NCBI RefSeq assembly: GCF_900089775.1
Contig: NZ_FLOB01000006.1
Coordinates: 1 to 64,000 of the forward strand
Length of the DNA: 64,000 nt
Reading direction: 5' to 3'
Origin: Marinomonas spartinae
GTDB taxonomy: Bacteria; Pseudomonadota; Gammaproteobacteria; Pseudomonadales; Marinomonadaceae
Notes under the pieces: model-generated
What the model was told of the DNA's origin: nothing
The model's input: the letters and a program-made list of their open reading frames with translations, nothing else
The model's database searches: none
Made by a program: the position numbers and the translations under genes
Part shown: piece after piece, positions 52,012 through 61,130 of the stretch
How positions within the stretch are numbered: the stretch's first letter is position 1
Layout of the letters: the number at the start of each line of letters is the position of its first letter

Positions 52012-53673
52012 ATGCAAATGAACACTGATTCTGAACGCAATTGGTTCAGTCGCCGTCAGAACAAAGAAAGTCGTATGTTAGAACTGAGTGATCTAGTCGA
52101 CGGTTCTATCATTCCTACATCAAACATAGTCGCCGCCATGGAGCGACTAATAAAACCGAGCGATAAGGTGGTGCTGGAGGGGAATAACCAAAAACAAGCT
52201 GATTTTCTTTCTCGCTCTTTAGCGAGCGTCTCTCCCGAAAAAATCCATAACCTGCATATGATTATGCCCAGTGTCAGCCGTCCCGAACATTTGGATCTTT
52301 TTGAGGCGGGCATCGCGCGTAAATTAGACTTTTCTTTTTCTGGCACACAAAGCCTACGCATTGGCCAATTGATGGAAGATGACCTTTTAGAGGTGGGGGC
52401 AATACACACCTATATTGAGCTGTATGCACGTTTGTACGTTGATCTGAACCCCAATGTGGCGCTGTTGGCGGGTTTTAAGGCGGACAAACTAGGTAATATC
52501 TACACAGGGGCCAGTACAGAAGACACGCCTGCCTTGGTGGAAGCAACGGCCTTTCGTGATGGCATCGTTATTTTTCAAGTCAACGAGATCGTTGACGATG
52601 TTGCCGATTTACCCCGAGTGGACATTCCGGCCTCTTGGGTAGACTACATTGTACAGGCTGATCAACCTTTCTTTATTGAGCCTCTTTTTACACGGGATCC
52701 ACGCTTAATTACGCCATTGCAAGTGTTGATGGGCATGATGGCGATCCGTGGCATTTACGAAAAACATCAAGTGCAATCCCTTAATCATGGCATTGGTTTT
52801 AATACTGCGGCAATTGAATTGTTACTACCAACCTATGGCGAGTCCTTAGGGCTAAAAGGCAAAATCTGTCGTCACTGGACGTTGAACCCTCATCCGACTT
52901 TGATTCCCGCCATCGAAACTGGCTGGGTCGAGAGTGTGCATTGCTTTGGTACGGAACTTGGCATGGAAGATTACATTGCCCAGCGGCCAGATGTTTTCTT
53001 TACCGGAAAAGACGGTTCTATGCGCTCCAACCGTGCTTTTTGCCAGCTAGCAGGGCAGTACGCGGTGGATATGTTTATAGGATCCACCTTGCAAATCGAT
53101 GGGGATGGCAATTCGTCTACCGTAACGCGTGGACGTTTAGCTGGCTTTGGTGGGGCACCGAATATGGGCCACGACCCTGGCGGTCGTCGTCATTCCTCCC
53201 CCGCATGGCTGGATATGAAAGCAGACGATTCCTTGTTAACAAAAGGCCGCAAGCTGGTGGTGCAGATGGTGGAAACTTACCAAGACAGTAGTAAATCGAC
53301 CTTTGTTGAAGAGCTGGATGCCTTGGCAATGGCCCGAGATTACCGCATGCCCTTGGCTCCCGTGATGATCTATGCCAGTGATGTGACCCATGTACTGACC
53401 GAGGAAGGGATTGCTTATGTATACAAAGCCCAATCCTTGGAACAACGAAGAGCCATGATTGCCGCTGTGGCGGGGGTAACACCACTTGGGCTCAGCCAAG
53501 ACCCGGAAGTAACCGCGCAATTACGCCGCGATGGTTTGGTTGCTTACCCGCAAGATTTAGGGATCAGGCGCAGTGATGCCAGTCGAGATTTACTGGCCGC
53601 TTCCAGTATCGCGGATTTGGAAACTTGGTCAAACGGGCTTTATAAGCCACCTGCAAAATTTCGGAGCTGGTAA
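52012..53673 (+). CDS. mdcA: malonate decarboxylase alpha subunit (acetyl-ACP:malonate ACP transferase)
   Basis: Exchanges acetyl for malonyl on the decarboxylase ACP. 553 residues, standard MdcA length. Family blocks include VVLEGNNQKQADFLSRSL near the start and RGRLAGFGGAPNMGHDPGGRRH in the middle (CoA-transferase-like fold). AGGA precedes the start by about nine bases. First gene of mdcABCDEGH-madLM; its stop overlaps the mdcB start. Confidence 0.94.
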   Translation: MQMNTDSERNWFSRRQNKESRMLELSDLVDGSIIPTSNIVAAMERLIKPSDKVVLEGNNQKQADFLSRSLASVSPEKIHNLHMIMPSVSRPEHLDLFEAGIARKLDFSFSGTQSLRIGQLMEDDLLEVGAIHTYIELYARLYVDLNPNVALLAGFKADKLGNIYTGASTEDTPALVEATAFRDGIVIFQVNEIVDDVADLPRVDIPASWVDYIVQADQPFFIEPLFTRDPRLITPLQVLMGMMAIRGIYEKHQVQSLNHGIGFNTAAIELLLPTYGESLGLKGKICRHWTLNPHPTLIPAIETGWVESVHCFGTELGMEDYIAQRPDVFFTGKDGSMRSNRAFCQLAGQYAVDMFIGSTLQIDGDGNSSTVTRGRLAGFGGAPNMGHDPGGRRHSSPAWLDMKADDSLLTKGRKLVVQMVETYQDSSKSTFVEELDALAMARDYRMPLAPVMIYASDVTHVLTEEGIAYVYKAQSLEQRRAMIAAVAGVTPLGLSQDPEVTAQLRRDGLVAYPQDLGIRRSDASRDLLAASSIADLETWSNGLYKPPAKFRSW

Positions 53674-54584
53674 TGGGAAGCTATTTAAAAAAAGACACAC
53701 AGCAAGTCATTGACGCCGTAACTGGGATCTCCTTAAGGCGTCTTGATGCGGCGAATCTTGCTTACCTTGCTTACAACGCATTAGTGCAAGAAGCCACGCT
53801 AACGCCTAAACCTGCGTTGGTGGATCGTCGCGGTTCTGGTGCCCATTTGGATATGGACATGGCTCTGTTATTAACATCGGCCCGTTGTCTTCAACCTTAC
53901 TTTTGTGAGATGGCGGATAAGGCGTTCGCATACCCCTTAGGTCCTGAATTACGCCAGCATATTGGTGCCATTGGGCGGGATGCTGAAAAGGCCATGTTAC
54001 AAGAAACAAATGGCGTTAATACCCATAAAGGCGCTATTTGGGCGCTGGGGTTATTGGTCTCAGCGGCAACACAAGCCAACACCCTTGATGAGCTGTTTGA
54101 TCATGCTGCGCACTTAGCGATGCTACCAGACTCAGGCCTTAATACGGTCTATTTAAGTAATGGTTTACAGGTACGTCACCAATATGGTCTATCCGGCGCC
54201 AAAGAAGAGGCCCAATTAGGGTTTCCCCATGTGAAAGAACTTGGTTTACCCATGTTGTTACAGAGTCGAGCCCGAGGCGATAGCGAATCCCATGCACAAC
54301 TCAATGGGCTATTAGCCATCATGACGAGACTGTCAGACACCTGTGTAGCATCTCGTTCAGGGCTGGAAGGATTAGAGGCGATGCAGCAAGGCGCCAGTGC
54401 TGTGTTGAATGCAGGCGGCGTAGGCACCTCGTTGGGTTGTCAGTTACTAAGCGATTTAGAACACACACTCTTGTCATGTAATGCCTCGCCTGGTGGTGCC
54501 GCGGATTTACTGGCTGCCACACTTTTTATCGATGGTCTGTTTGATCGACAGTCTGCTCAAACATCAAGCGAACCGCTAATTTAG
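53673..54584 (+). CDS. mdcB: triphosphoribosyl-dephospho-CoA synthase
   Basis: Makes the 2'-(5''-triphosphoribosyl)-3'-dephospho-CoA prosthetic group precursor from dephospho-CoA and ATP. 303 residues, CitG/MdcB family: TPKPALVDRRGSGAHLDMD, NTHKGAIWALGLL and GLNTVYLSNG are typical. Starts at the last base of the mdcA stop. Confidence 0.92.
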   Translation: MGSYLKKDTQQVIDAVTGISLRRLDAANLAYLAYNALVQEATLTPKPALVDRRGSGAHLDMDMALLLTSARCLQPYFCEMADKAFAYPLGPELRQHIGAIGRDAEKAMLQETNGVNTHKGAIWALGLLVSAATQANTLDELFDHAAHLAMLPDSGLNTVYLSNGLQVRHQYGLSGAKEEAQLGFPHVKELGLPMLLQSRARGDSESHAQLNGLLAIMTRLSDTCVASRSGLEGLEAMQQGASAVLNAGGVGTSLGCQLLSDLEHTLLSCNASPGGAADLLAATLFIDGLFDRQSAQTSSEPLI

Positions 54585-54592
54585 GAGCTTCT

Positions 54593-54907
54593 ATGAATAC
54601 TTTTCATTTTACTCGTCCGGCCCGTAACGTGCCAATTGATCGAGCCCTAGTTGGCTATGTGGGATCAGGAGACCTAGAAGTCATGATCGACAATAGCGAT
54701 CAGCCCCAAGCGGAGATTTATATCCATTCATCCGCTGAGCAGGGAGAGCAGCGTTGGTTAAGCATCATTGAGCGTCTTGAAGTGGCGCATCCATTACCTG
54801 CGATGCGCATGGATATCCATGATTTTTCTGCCACACCGGGGGTGATTCGTTTGCGTCTAGAGCAGGCTTTAGAGCAAGCCTTAGCCAAGGAGTTGTCTTA
54901 TGAGTAA
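54593..54907 (+). CDS. mdcC: malonate decarboxylase acyl carrier protein (delta subunit)
   Basis: 104 residues. The prosthetic group is attached to the Ser in VGYVGSGDLEV (residue 25). Carries acetyl and malonyl groups between MdcA and the MdcDE decarboxylase. AGGAG lies before the start; overlaps mdcD by 8 bases. Confidence 0.92.
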   Translation: MNTFHFTRPARNVPIDRALVGYVGSGDLEVMIDNSDQPQAEIYIHSSAEQGEQRWLSIIERLEVAHPLPAMRMDIHDFSATPGVIRLRLEQALEQALAKELSYE

Positions 54908-55754
54908 TGGAAATGATCCAAGATTGGCCATCAGTTTTGTTGAGCAAAGTGCGAGAAAGCGCGTTGAACACATACTGGATGCGGGTTCCATGCGAGAAAT
55001 GGTGACGCCGTTCGATCGTGTCACCTCTCCTTGGTTAGAAATGCAAGGTATAGTGCCGCAGTTTGATGATGGTGTGGTGACGGCTCGCGGTTCGATCAAT
55101 GGAAAATCGGTGGTGGCCATCGCCGTCGACGGCAGTTTTCAGGGCGGTAGCTTGGGGGAAGTGGCCGGGGCAAAAATAGCCGGCACACTTGAGTTAGCGG
55201 TCGAGGCGAATCAAGCAGGGGAATCCATTGCAGCGGTACTGATATTAGAAACCGGTGGCGTGCGGCTTCAAGAGGCCAACTTAGGCTTGGCGGCGATTGC
55301 CGAAATTCAATCGGCGATTGTTGCCTTGCGTCAGTTTCAGCCAGTTGTCGCTTTGATTACAGGTCCTGTGGGTTGCTTTGGTGGCATGTCTATTACGGCA
55401 GGCTTATGTAGTTATCTATTAATGACCCGCGAAGGTCGCCTTGGTTTGAATGGGCCTCAGGTGATTGAGCAAGAAGCAGGCGTCAGCGAGTACGATTCTC
55501 AGGATCGCTCCTTTATTTGGGGATTAACAGGAGGCGAACAACGTGATGCTACGGGCTTGATTGACGATTTTATTGACTTGGATGTCATCAAAGTTCGCCA
55601 AAAAGTCCAAGAATATCTGAGTAAAGGTGTGCCGGAGGCATTTCGTAGCGAAGCAATTCAATCCTCTTTAGATCGACTGAAAAAGGTGGACACCCGCTCA
55701 CAAATAACAGCGGAAATGGCCCGTGCGATCTTGTCTAAGGAGGCGTCCCTATGA
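54900..55754 (+). CDS. mdcD: malonate decarboxylase beta subunit
   Basis: With MdcE forms the carboxy-lyase that decarboxylates malonyl-ACP to acetyl-ACP. 284 residues of the biotin-independent carboxyltransferase (crotonase-like) type, with GGSLGEVAGAKIAGTLELA and ETGGVRLQEANLGLAAIAE, and the oxyanion block GPVGCFGGMSITAGLCSYL. Overlaps the genes on both sides. Confidence 0.93.
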   Translation: MSNGNDPRLAISFVEQSARKRVEHILDAGSMREMVTPFDRVTSPWLEMQGIVPQFDDGVVTARGSINGKSVVAIAVDGSFQGGSLGEVAGAKIAGTLELAVEANQAGESIAAVLILETGGVRLQEANLGLAAIAEIQSAIVALRQFQPVVALITGPVGCFGGMSITAGLCSYLLMTREGRLGLNGPQVIEQEAGVSEYDSQDRSFIWGLTGGEQRDATGLIDDFIDLDVIKVRQKVQEYLSKGVPEAFRSEAIQSSLDRLKKVDTRSQITAEMARAILSKEASL

Positions 55755-56578
55755 ATATGTTGGCATCCCATCGTGGCCGTATTTGGTTTGATTTGCTCGC
55801 AGCACAAATGACCGTCAAAGAAGGTGCGGTGCCTTCTCTTTTGATTGGTGAAGGTGAGCTGTCTGGACGAACCTGTTCTCTATTATTGGTTCAGCCCGAT
55901 GCTAATAATCGCTATCCGCGAGCACGCCATGGGGAAGTGGGTCTGTTAGAAGGCTGGGCTTTGGCAGAGGCGGTTAGCCATATTGTGTCGCAGGAAGCGA
56001 CGGTTGAGCCAGTACATAAATCGTCCATTATCGCTATCGTTGATGTGCCTAGCCAAGCTTATGGGCGTAGAGAAGAAGCGTTGGGCATTCATCAAGCCTT
56101 GGCGGGTGCGGTATCCGCTTACGTCCAAGCGAGGCAAGCAGGCCATCCGGTTATTTCTCTATTAGTGGGGAAAGCCATGTCGGGGGCATTTTTAGCACAC
56201 GGTTATCAAGCCAATAGTATTTTGGCGTTGAATGACTCAGGCGTCATGGTGCATGCCATGGGCAAAGCGGCCGCCGCACGCATCACTATGCGCTCGGAAG
56301 ACGCGCTGGACGAGCTGGCCAAAACCGTACCACCTATGGCTTACGATCTTAAAAGCTTTGCCACCTTGGGGATTATCGACCACTTTATCGATGTTAGCAG
56401 TGCCATTGCTCCCTCACTTGAAGACATTGAGTTAGTACAAAGACAATTGGTTCAAGCGGTGAAAAACCTTGGTGGTGACACCCAAATCACCAAGCGATTG
56501 CAAGGGGAAAATCGAGAGGCATCCCGCTTGGTACGTGAACGGCTTCGTGCCCAATGGAAAGGCGCTGCATCAAAATGA
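55751..56578 (+). CDS. mdcE: malonate decarboxylase gamma subunit
   Basis: Partner of MdcD, 275 residues. Family pattern DVPSQAYGRREEALGIHQALAGAV and the later LLVGKAMSGAFLAHGYQAN. The end overlaps the mdcG start by four bases when ATG 56575 is used. Confidence 0.93.
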   Translation: MNMLASHRGRIWFDLLAAQMTVKEGAVPSLLIGEGELSGRTCSLLLVQPDANNRYPRARHGEVGLLEGWALAEAVSHIVSQEATVEPVHKSSIIAIVDVPSQAYGRREEALGIHQALAGAVSAYVQARQAGHPVISLLVGKAMSGAFLAHGYQANSILALNDSGVMVHAMGKAAAARITMRSEDALDELAKTVPPMAYDLKSFATLGIIDHFIDVSSAIAPSLEDIELVQRQLVQAVKNLGGDTQITKRLQGENREASRLVRERLRAQWKGAASK

Positions 56579-57213
56579 TGAATTGGAAGGCGCACGATTT
56601 ACTTTGGCTTGATCGTTCTTCGTTGATTGCCAAAGACGAAACACAGGGCTTGCCTTATTGGGTAACTGAGGGAAATGGCCCTGTTGTCGTGCGCCGCGAA
56701 AAAATGGCAACACCCAAGTTAATTGCCGTTGGTGTGCGTGGTGCCAATAAACGCCAGCGTTACGCCGCCTATGCGTCTGTGGCTGCTGTGCAATCACGCG
56801 TCACCCCCTATGACATAGCCAAGGGGCAAGCTTGGATGGAGCATCCGGATCGATTCACCATGCCCGTGTTGCAGGCGTTGGCAAGCGTCGCCCCAGTGCT
56901 GGATGGAAACAATTTACCATGGGGAATAACGGGCAGCCTTGGCTATGAGCTAGCGACAGGAGATCGGCAAATACACGCGGACAGTGATCTTGATTTAGTG
57001 ATCCAATCCCCTGAGCCATTAACTAAGCCTTGCGCTCGGGACATATGGCAAAACTTCGGTGAATTACCCTGTCGCTTGGATATTCAAATCGAAACCCCCA
57101 CGGGGGCCATCGCGTTACTGGAGTGGGCGGGGCAGAGCCAAACAGTATTGCTGAAATCGGAAACTGGCCCCTTTTTGGTGAGGGATCCTTGGCGAGAAGG
57201 GGGGAGCTTATGA
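56575..57213 (+). CDS. mdcG: phosphoribosyl-dephospho-CoA transferase (holo-ACP synthase)
   Basis: Attaches the prosthetic group to MdcC. 212 residues from ATG 56575 (the ATG at 56578 is also possible). Nucleotidyltransferase-like active site in WGITGSLGYELATGDRQIHADSDLDLVIQSP, where the GSxxYE and DSDLD residues coordinate metal and nucleotide. Overlaps mdcH by 4 bases. Confidence 0.9.
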   Translation: MMNWKAHDLLWLDRSSLIAKDETQGLPYWVTEGNGPVVVRREKMATPKLIAVGVRGANKRQRYAAYASVAAVQSRVTPYDIAKGQAWMEHPDRFTMPVLQALASVAPVLDGNNLPWGITGSLGYELATGDRQIHADSDLDLVIQSPEPLTKPCARDIWQNFGELPCRLDIQIETPTGAIALLEWAGQSQTVLLKSETGPFLVRDPWREGGSL

Positions 57214-58127
57214 CCACGGTATTTACTTTTCCCGGGCAGGGGGCACAACGGCCATTGATGCTGCAACATTTACCCAAGCATCCACAAGTGAGGGAGGCGA
57301 TAGAGCAAGCGGAAGAGGGGTTAGGTGTTTCGTTAGGCGCTCTAGATTCTGCTGAGGCATTAAAAGACACGGTGAATGTACAGCTTAGTTTGCTTATCTG
57401 TGGGGTTGCTTGGGGACGTTACCTGCAAGCGAATGACATCACACCTGCCTATGTTTTGGGTTTGTCTATTGGTGCCTATCCTGCTGCCGTTGTGGCTGGC
57501 TGTTTGCGTTTTACGGATGCCCTATCTCTGGTGAAAACGCGTGGAGAATTAATGAAAAGCGCTTATCCGTCCGGCTATGGCATGCTCGCCATCACAGGTA
57601 CGGTGTTTGAACAAGTGCAAGCGGTGGTGGAAGCACTCCAAAATCAAGGCAAACGTATTTATCTAGCGAACCTAAATGCTCCGAAGCAATTTGTGTTAGC
57701 TGGCGATCAAGCATCACTCAAACAAGCGGCAGAGAGGGTTCGTAAAAAAGGTTCGGGTACCAGCTCGCTTCTTGATGTGGCCGTTCCGTCTCATTGCCCT
57801 TTACTCAGTGCGGAATCTCAGCAGTTGTTGGAAACATTTCAGTACATCGAGCTAGACGAGCCTGTTGTACGTTATGTCAGCGCCGCTAAAGCCAGAGTGA
57901 TCAAACAAGCGAGCGCCATAAAGGAAGATCTAGCGCTTAATATGGCGCATCAACTGCACTGGCATGATAGCTGCGAAATGCTCGTCGAGCGCGGTGTGAG
58001 CAAAGCCATTGAAATGCCGCCAGGGAGCACACTAACCAGTTTGTTTCGTAACACGCTTCGTCACGGTGTGTGTTATAGCGTCGAAAATACCAAGTTGAAT
58101 ACTTTATATTTTGGAGGAAGACAGTAA
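57210..58127 (+). CDS. mdcH: malonate decarboxylase epsilon subunit (malonyl-CoA:ACP transacylase)
   Basis: Charges the new ACP with malonyl from malonyl-CoA. 305 residues from ATG 57210, with GGGGAG upstream; the frame back to 57123 is inside mdcG. FabD-like: FTFPGQGAQRPLML at the start, the nucleophile in GLSIGAYPAAVVAG, and the His in VPSHCPLLSAE. Confidence 0.92.
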   Translation: MTTVFTFPGQGAQRPLMLQHLPKHPQVREAIEQAEEGLGVSLGALDSAEALKDTVNVQLSLLICGVAWGRYLQANDITPAYVLGLSIGAYPAAVVAGCLRFTDALSLVKTRGELMKSAYPSGYGMLAITGTVFEQVQAVVEALQNQGKRIYLANLNAPKQFVLAGDQASLKQAAERVRKKGSGTSSLLDVAVPSHCPLLSAESQQLLETFQYIELDEPVVRYVSAAKARVIKQASAIKEDLALNMAHQLHWHDSCEMLVERGVSKAIEMPPGSTLTSLFRNTLRHGVCYSVENTKLNTLYFGGRQ

Positions 58128-58232
58128 ATGGAGGGAGAAAGCAAAGATAAACGGTAATGGACTCAAGATAAGGTAACGAAGAAGAAAACCTTTTTATCCA
58201 GTAAAACAAAAATTACAAAATTGGAGAGCAGT

Positions 58233-58637
58233 ATGATTATTTATGGAGTGTCATTATTAGCAATCTGTACGTTAGTTGGTATTAGCATTGGGCAGGTGTT
58301 AGGGCACTTATTAGGCCTTCCTGCTAATGTGGGGGGTGTCGGCATCGCGATGATTTTATTGATTCTGTCTGGCAGTTATCTCAATAAAAAAGGGGTGATC
58401 GATCCAAAAACGGAACAGGGTGTTGAATTTTGGAGTGCGGTGTATATTCCCGTCGTGGTGGCGATGGCGGCAAAGCAGAATGTATTTGGTGCCTTTAGTG
58501 GCGGTGCCATGGCAATTAGTGCAGGTGTGACGGCGGTTGTCCTTGGTTTTGCCTTGGTGCCAGTGCTTGATCGTATGGGCAAAGAGAAGACGCAAGCGTC
58601 AACGTCCATTTCGTCTCCCTCTACTGACCGCGTCTAA
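58233..58637 (+). CDS. madL: malonate transporter subunit MadL
   Basis: 134 residues with four hydrophobic segments, small subunit of the MadLM sodium-dependent malonate carrier. Start at 58233 (GGAG six bases before). MadL pattern in SIGQVLGHLLGLPANVGGVGIAMILL. It follows mdcH by 105 bases and precedes madM by 9. Confidence 0.92.
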   Translation: MIIYGVSLLAICTLVGISIGQVLGHLLGLPANVGGVGIAMILLILSGSYLNKKGVIDPKTEQGVEFWSAVYIPVVVAMAAKQNVFGAFSGGAMAISAGVTAVVLGFALVPVLDRMGKEKTQASTSISSPSTDRV

Positions 58638-58646
58638 GGTGGCACT

Positions 58647-59414
58647 ATGTTTGAGTCTTTATTGTTAGTTAGCACAAAATACAGCTTAATCGTCGGTTTT
58701 GCCGTGATTGGTTTAACCATGTGGTTTTCTTACTGGCTGTCCGCAAAGTTCACCCGTGGACGGGTTCATGGCTCCGCCATCGCGATTCTTTTAGGGCTAA
58801 CCATGGCGTACTTCAGTGGGGCGTTTACGGGTGGTCATAAAGGGGTTGTTGATATTCCCTTGTTATCTGGTATTGGTTTACTGGGTGGGTCGATGTTACG
58901 AGATTTTGCCATTGTCGCGACTGGCTTTGGTGTCAAAATTGAAGAAATCAAACGGGCGGGTAAAAGTGGTGTATTGGCGCTTTTCCTTGGCATCTTCTCT
59001 TCCTTTATCGCGGGGGCAGGCATTGCCATGGCGTTTGGCTACACGGATGCGGTTAGTATCACAACGATTGGCGCCGGTGCGATTACGTACATTGTCGGTC
59101 CTGTGACAGGGGCGGCTATTGGTGCAAGCTCCGAGGTAATGGCACTGTCTATTGCGGCTGGTTTGGTGAAATCCATCTTGGTCATGGTAGTAACACCTTT
59201 TGTTGCGCCACTTATTCAACTTAATAACCCAAGAACCGCCGTTATCTTTGGTGGATTAATGGGCACATCGAGCGGTGTGGCGGCAGGGCTTGCGGCAACG
59301 GACCCTAAATTGGTTCCTTATGGTTGTTTAACCGCGGCTTTTTATACCGCGCTTGGTTGCCTTTTAGGGCCTTCTGTTTTGTTCTTAGCAGTAAGAGCGT
59401 TGTTGCCAGGTTAA
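58647..59414 (+). CDS. madM: malonate transporter subunit MadM
   Basis: 255 residues, large subunit of the malonate carrier with about eight membrane segments. Typical blocks are GHKGVVDIPLLSGIGLLGGSMLRDFAIV and GLMGTSSGVAAGLAATDPKLVPYG. It completes the operon, so malonate uptake and decarboxylation are encoded together. Confidence 0.93.
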   Translation: MFESLLLVSTKYSLIVGFAVIGLTMWFSYWLSAKFTRGRVHGSAIAILLGLTMAYFSGAFTGGHKGVVDIPLLSGIGLLGGSMLRDFAIVATGFGVKIEEIKRAGKSGVLALFLGIFSSFIAGAGIAMAFGYTDAVSITTIGAGAITYIVGPVTGAAIGASSEVMALSIAAGLVKSILVMVVTPFVAPLIQLNNPRTAVIFGGLMGTSSGVAAGLAATDPKLVPYGCLTAAFYTALGCLLGPSVLFLAVRALLPG

Positions 59415-59450
59415 CTTGTTAATCACGTATTATGAAAAGTAATGATTAAG

Positions 59451-59637
59451 GAGGTGCGAATAAGTCGCCTAAGCTTGTATTCTTTGTTAAGCATCTCGTC
59501 AATAGGTTTACTATTCACATTCGATGCTTGCCGCGAATAGCAAGCTTTTATCCGCATGCTGATGCCTACATGGATGTAGGTGATTAGGGCAATGCAGGAG
59601 CAGTTGCCGAGACCAGAGGACTTGTTCGTACCTTCCT
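59451..59637 (+). mobile_element. IS5-end-bounded miniature element
   Basis: The left end GGAGGTGCGAATAAGTC and the right end, read inwards as GGAAGGTACGAACAAGTC, are imperfect inverted repeats matching the IS5 terminal sequence (GGAAGGTGCGAACAAGTCC). About 187 bp lie between and including them, without an open frame. A short palindrome CCTACATGGATGTAGG is at 59565-59580. It looks like a MITE or internally deleted IS. Confidence 0.6.
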
Positions 59638-59685
59638 CAGTAATGGCGCTTTAGTCCCAAACAATTGCAGAATCAGTGAATTTTT

Positions 59686-59764
59686 ATGAAGCCTCGTCAA
59701 GCAAAGCAAGATCCTCAGAAGGATTTATTCCGGCCTCAGCTAATCGATATTATTAACCTCAGCC
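59686..59764 (+). pseudogene. N-terminal transposase fragment
   Basis: From ATG 59686 the frame reads MKPRQAKQDPQKDLFRPQLI and IINLSH, the start of a transposase of the IS5/IS1182-like kind. It breaks off where the next fragment begins, so it seems to be interrupted by a second element. Confidence 0.5.
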
Positions 59765-59917
59765 ATGAACCAGCTTTCTTTCGCCGATACAAAATTTACT
59801 AGCAAACGTAAACCCGGAACCCCACAAAGAGCTTTTTATAGGACGGATGAATGAGCTGATTCCATGGCAGCATCTTGCAGCCCAAATTGATCCGTTCTAA
59901 CCAAAAGCAGGAAATGG
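59765..59917 (+). pseudogene. IS5-family transposase N-terminal remnant
   Basis: From ATG 59765 the frame reads MNQLSFADTKFTSKRK, matching the start of IS5 transposase (MSHQLTFADSEFSSKRR). After a frameshift around 59815-59830 it continues as ELFIGRMNELIPWQHLAAQ, then IDPF-stop-PKAGNG, where a Tyr codon has become TAA. Only the first 50 residues remain; the DDE domain is missing. Confidence 0.8.
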
Positions 59918-59923
59918 TTAATA

Positions 59924-61045
59924 CTAAACCACAATTTTACCCACTAAATTCCCCAGTATAGCCTGCAATTGCGGATATGCGCTATTACCCTGTAAGCACT
60001 GTAATAGGCGTGTTAGTACTTGGCCTAGCATTTGTGCCAGGCTGTGGGTGAAGATTTTTTCAGCCTGCATTTTGCGTGAGTAAAGGGTGGTAAATGCTTG
60101 GAAGATCAGGCAGCTGGCGAGGTGTTGGTCCCAGTGTTGATCGTCTATAGCGAGTTGCATGTTGTGTTGCCAGCGTTGGCGGTATTGTTCGGGTAAGGTG
60201 AGTGGGGCTTGCAGGTGGTTGTAGATCATGACATTGCTGTCGAGGTGGCGTTCCATTTTGCCGATTAGTAGGGTGGCTATGTCCATTAGGGCGTGTCCAA
60301 ATTTGCCATGTTCGAAGTCGAGCAGGTAGATTTTGCCATCACGTAAAATCGATTGTCGGCCATCGACCAGGTCGTCGTGGATAAAGGCGTGGAAGTGGCC
60401 GGGTTGGTTGAGGTCGTGTAGTACTTGCTGAGTGAGTTGGATAAAGGTGTGGTAGTTTTGGTGGTCGAGCACTTCGATGTATTCGGAGAGTAGGTCGCGT
60501 GCTTGGGTGAAGGCGTGTTGTTGTACGGTTTTCAGGTGTTGGCAGTTGTGTTGGTCGTTTGTGCTTAATAATGCTTGGTATTGTGCGTGTTGCTGATGGG
60601 TGGCGGTATGCAGGTTAACAAATACGTCGGCGACTTCTTGCCATAGGTTGTCGGGTATCTGTGGGTCGTTTGCACCCAGGTCTTCTATCAGCAGGATGCG
60701 TTGGTTGTAGTGGTAGAGTAATGGCCAGGCGGCAAAGCGGTTTCTGATATTCATTAAAAAGCGATAACTGAGGATTTCATTGGCAAAGGTGATGGCTTTG
60801 GTTTGTTGTTGCGGGTCGAAGAAGTAGTCTTCAGATAAGTATTTGGCAATGCAGCGCAGTTCTTTTCCTTGTGGGGTTTGCAGCCATACTCTGGCGGCAT
60901 GTATGCGCGCATTGGAGTTGAGTTTTTGTTTTTTCACTACCTGTACTGGAGTGTTGAAATAACCCGCGGCTAGGCGGGCTATTTCGTGTTCTACGGTGTG
61001 GTTATATTCCGCTGTAGTGTGGTTGGGTTGTTCTACAGTTAGCAC
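59924..61045 (-). CDS. aminoglycoside-phosphotransferase/kinase-fold protein
   Basis: 373 residues. C-terminal lobe of the APH/choline kinase fold: FIHDDLVDGRQSILRDGKIY (like the HGDLHxxN catalytic loop, with Asp in HDD) followed by LLDFEHGKFGHALMDIATLL (like the DWE metal-binding motif). The N-terminal lobe is less clear. It probably transfers phosphate to a small molecule; it is not evidence of drug resistance. Last gene of a leftward set with the tail-collar gene, 85 bases downstream of it. Base composition and glutamine-rich usage differ from the mdc genes. Confidence 0.62.
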   Translation of the reverse strand: MLTVEQPNHTTAEYNHTVEHEIARLAAGYFNTPVQVVKKQKLNSNARIHAARVWLQTPQGKELRCIAKYLSEDYFFDPQQQTKAITFANEILSYRFLMNIRNRFAAWPLLYHYNQRILLIEDLGANDPQIPDNLWQEVADVFVNLHTATHQQHAQYQALLSTNDQHNCQHLKTVQQHAFTQARDLLSEYIEVLDHQNYHTFIQLTQQVLHDLNQPGHFHAFIHDDLVDGRQSILRDGKIYLLDFEHGKFGHALMDIATLLIGKMERHLDSNVMIYNHLQAPLTLPEQYRQRWQHNMQLAIDDQHWDQHLASCLIFQAFTTLYSRKMQAEKIFTHSLAQMLGQVLTRLLQCLQGNSAYPQLQAILGNLVGKIVV

Positions 61046-61082
61046 AATAGGTTCTCTCTTTGGCTTAGCTCGATCTTATGTT

Positions 61083-61109
61083 TCACCGATCGCAGTAGCA
61101 GATCGGTGA
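61083..61109. repeat. 9-bp hairpin in the tail-collar/kinase-fold gap
   Basis: TCACCGATC/GATCGGTGA with a 9-base loop. No U tract follows on the minus strand, so it is likelier an intercistronic structure than a full terminator. Confidence 0.5.
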
Positions 61110-61130
61110 GGCATGTGGGTTAGAGTGTGA

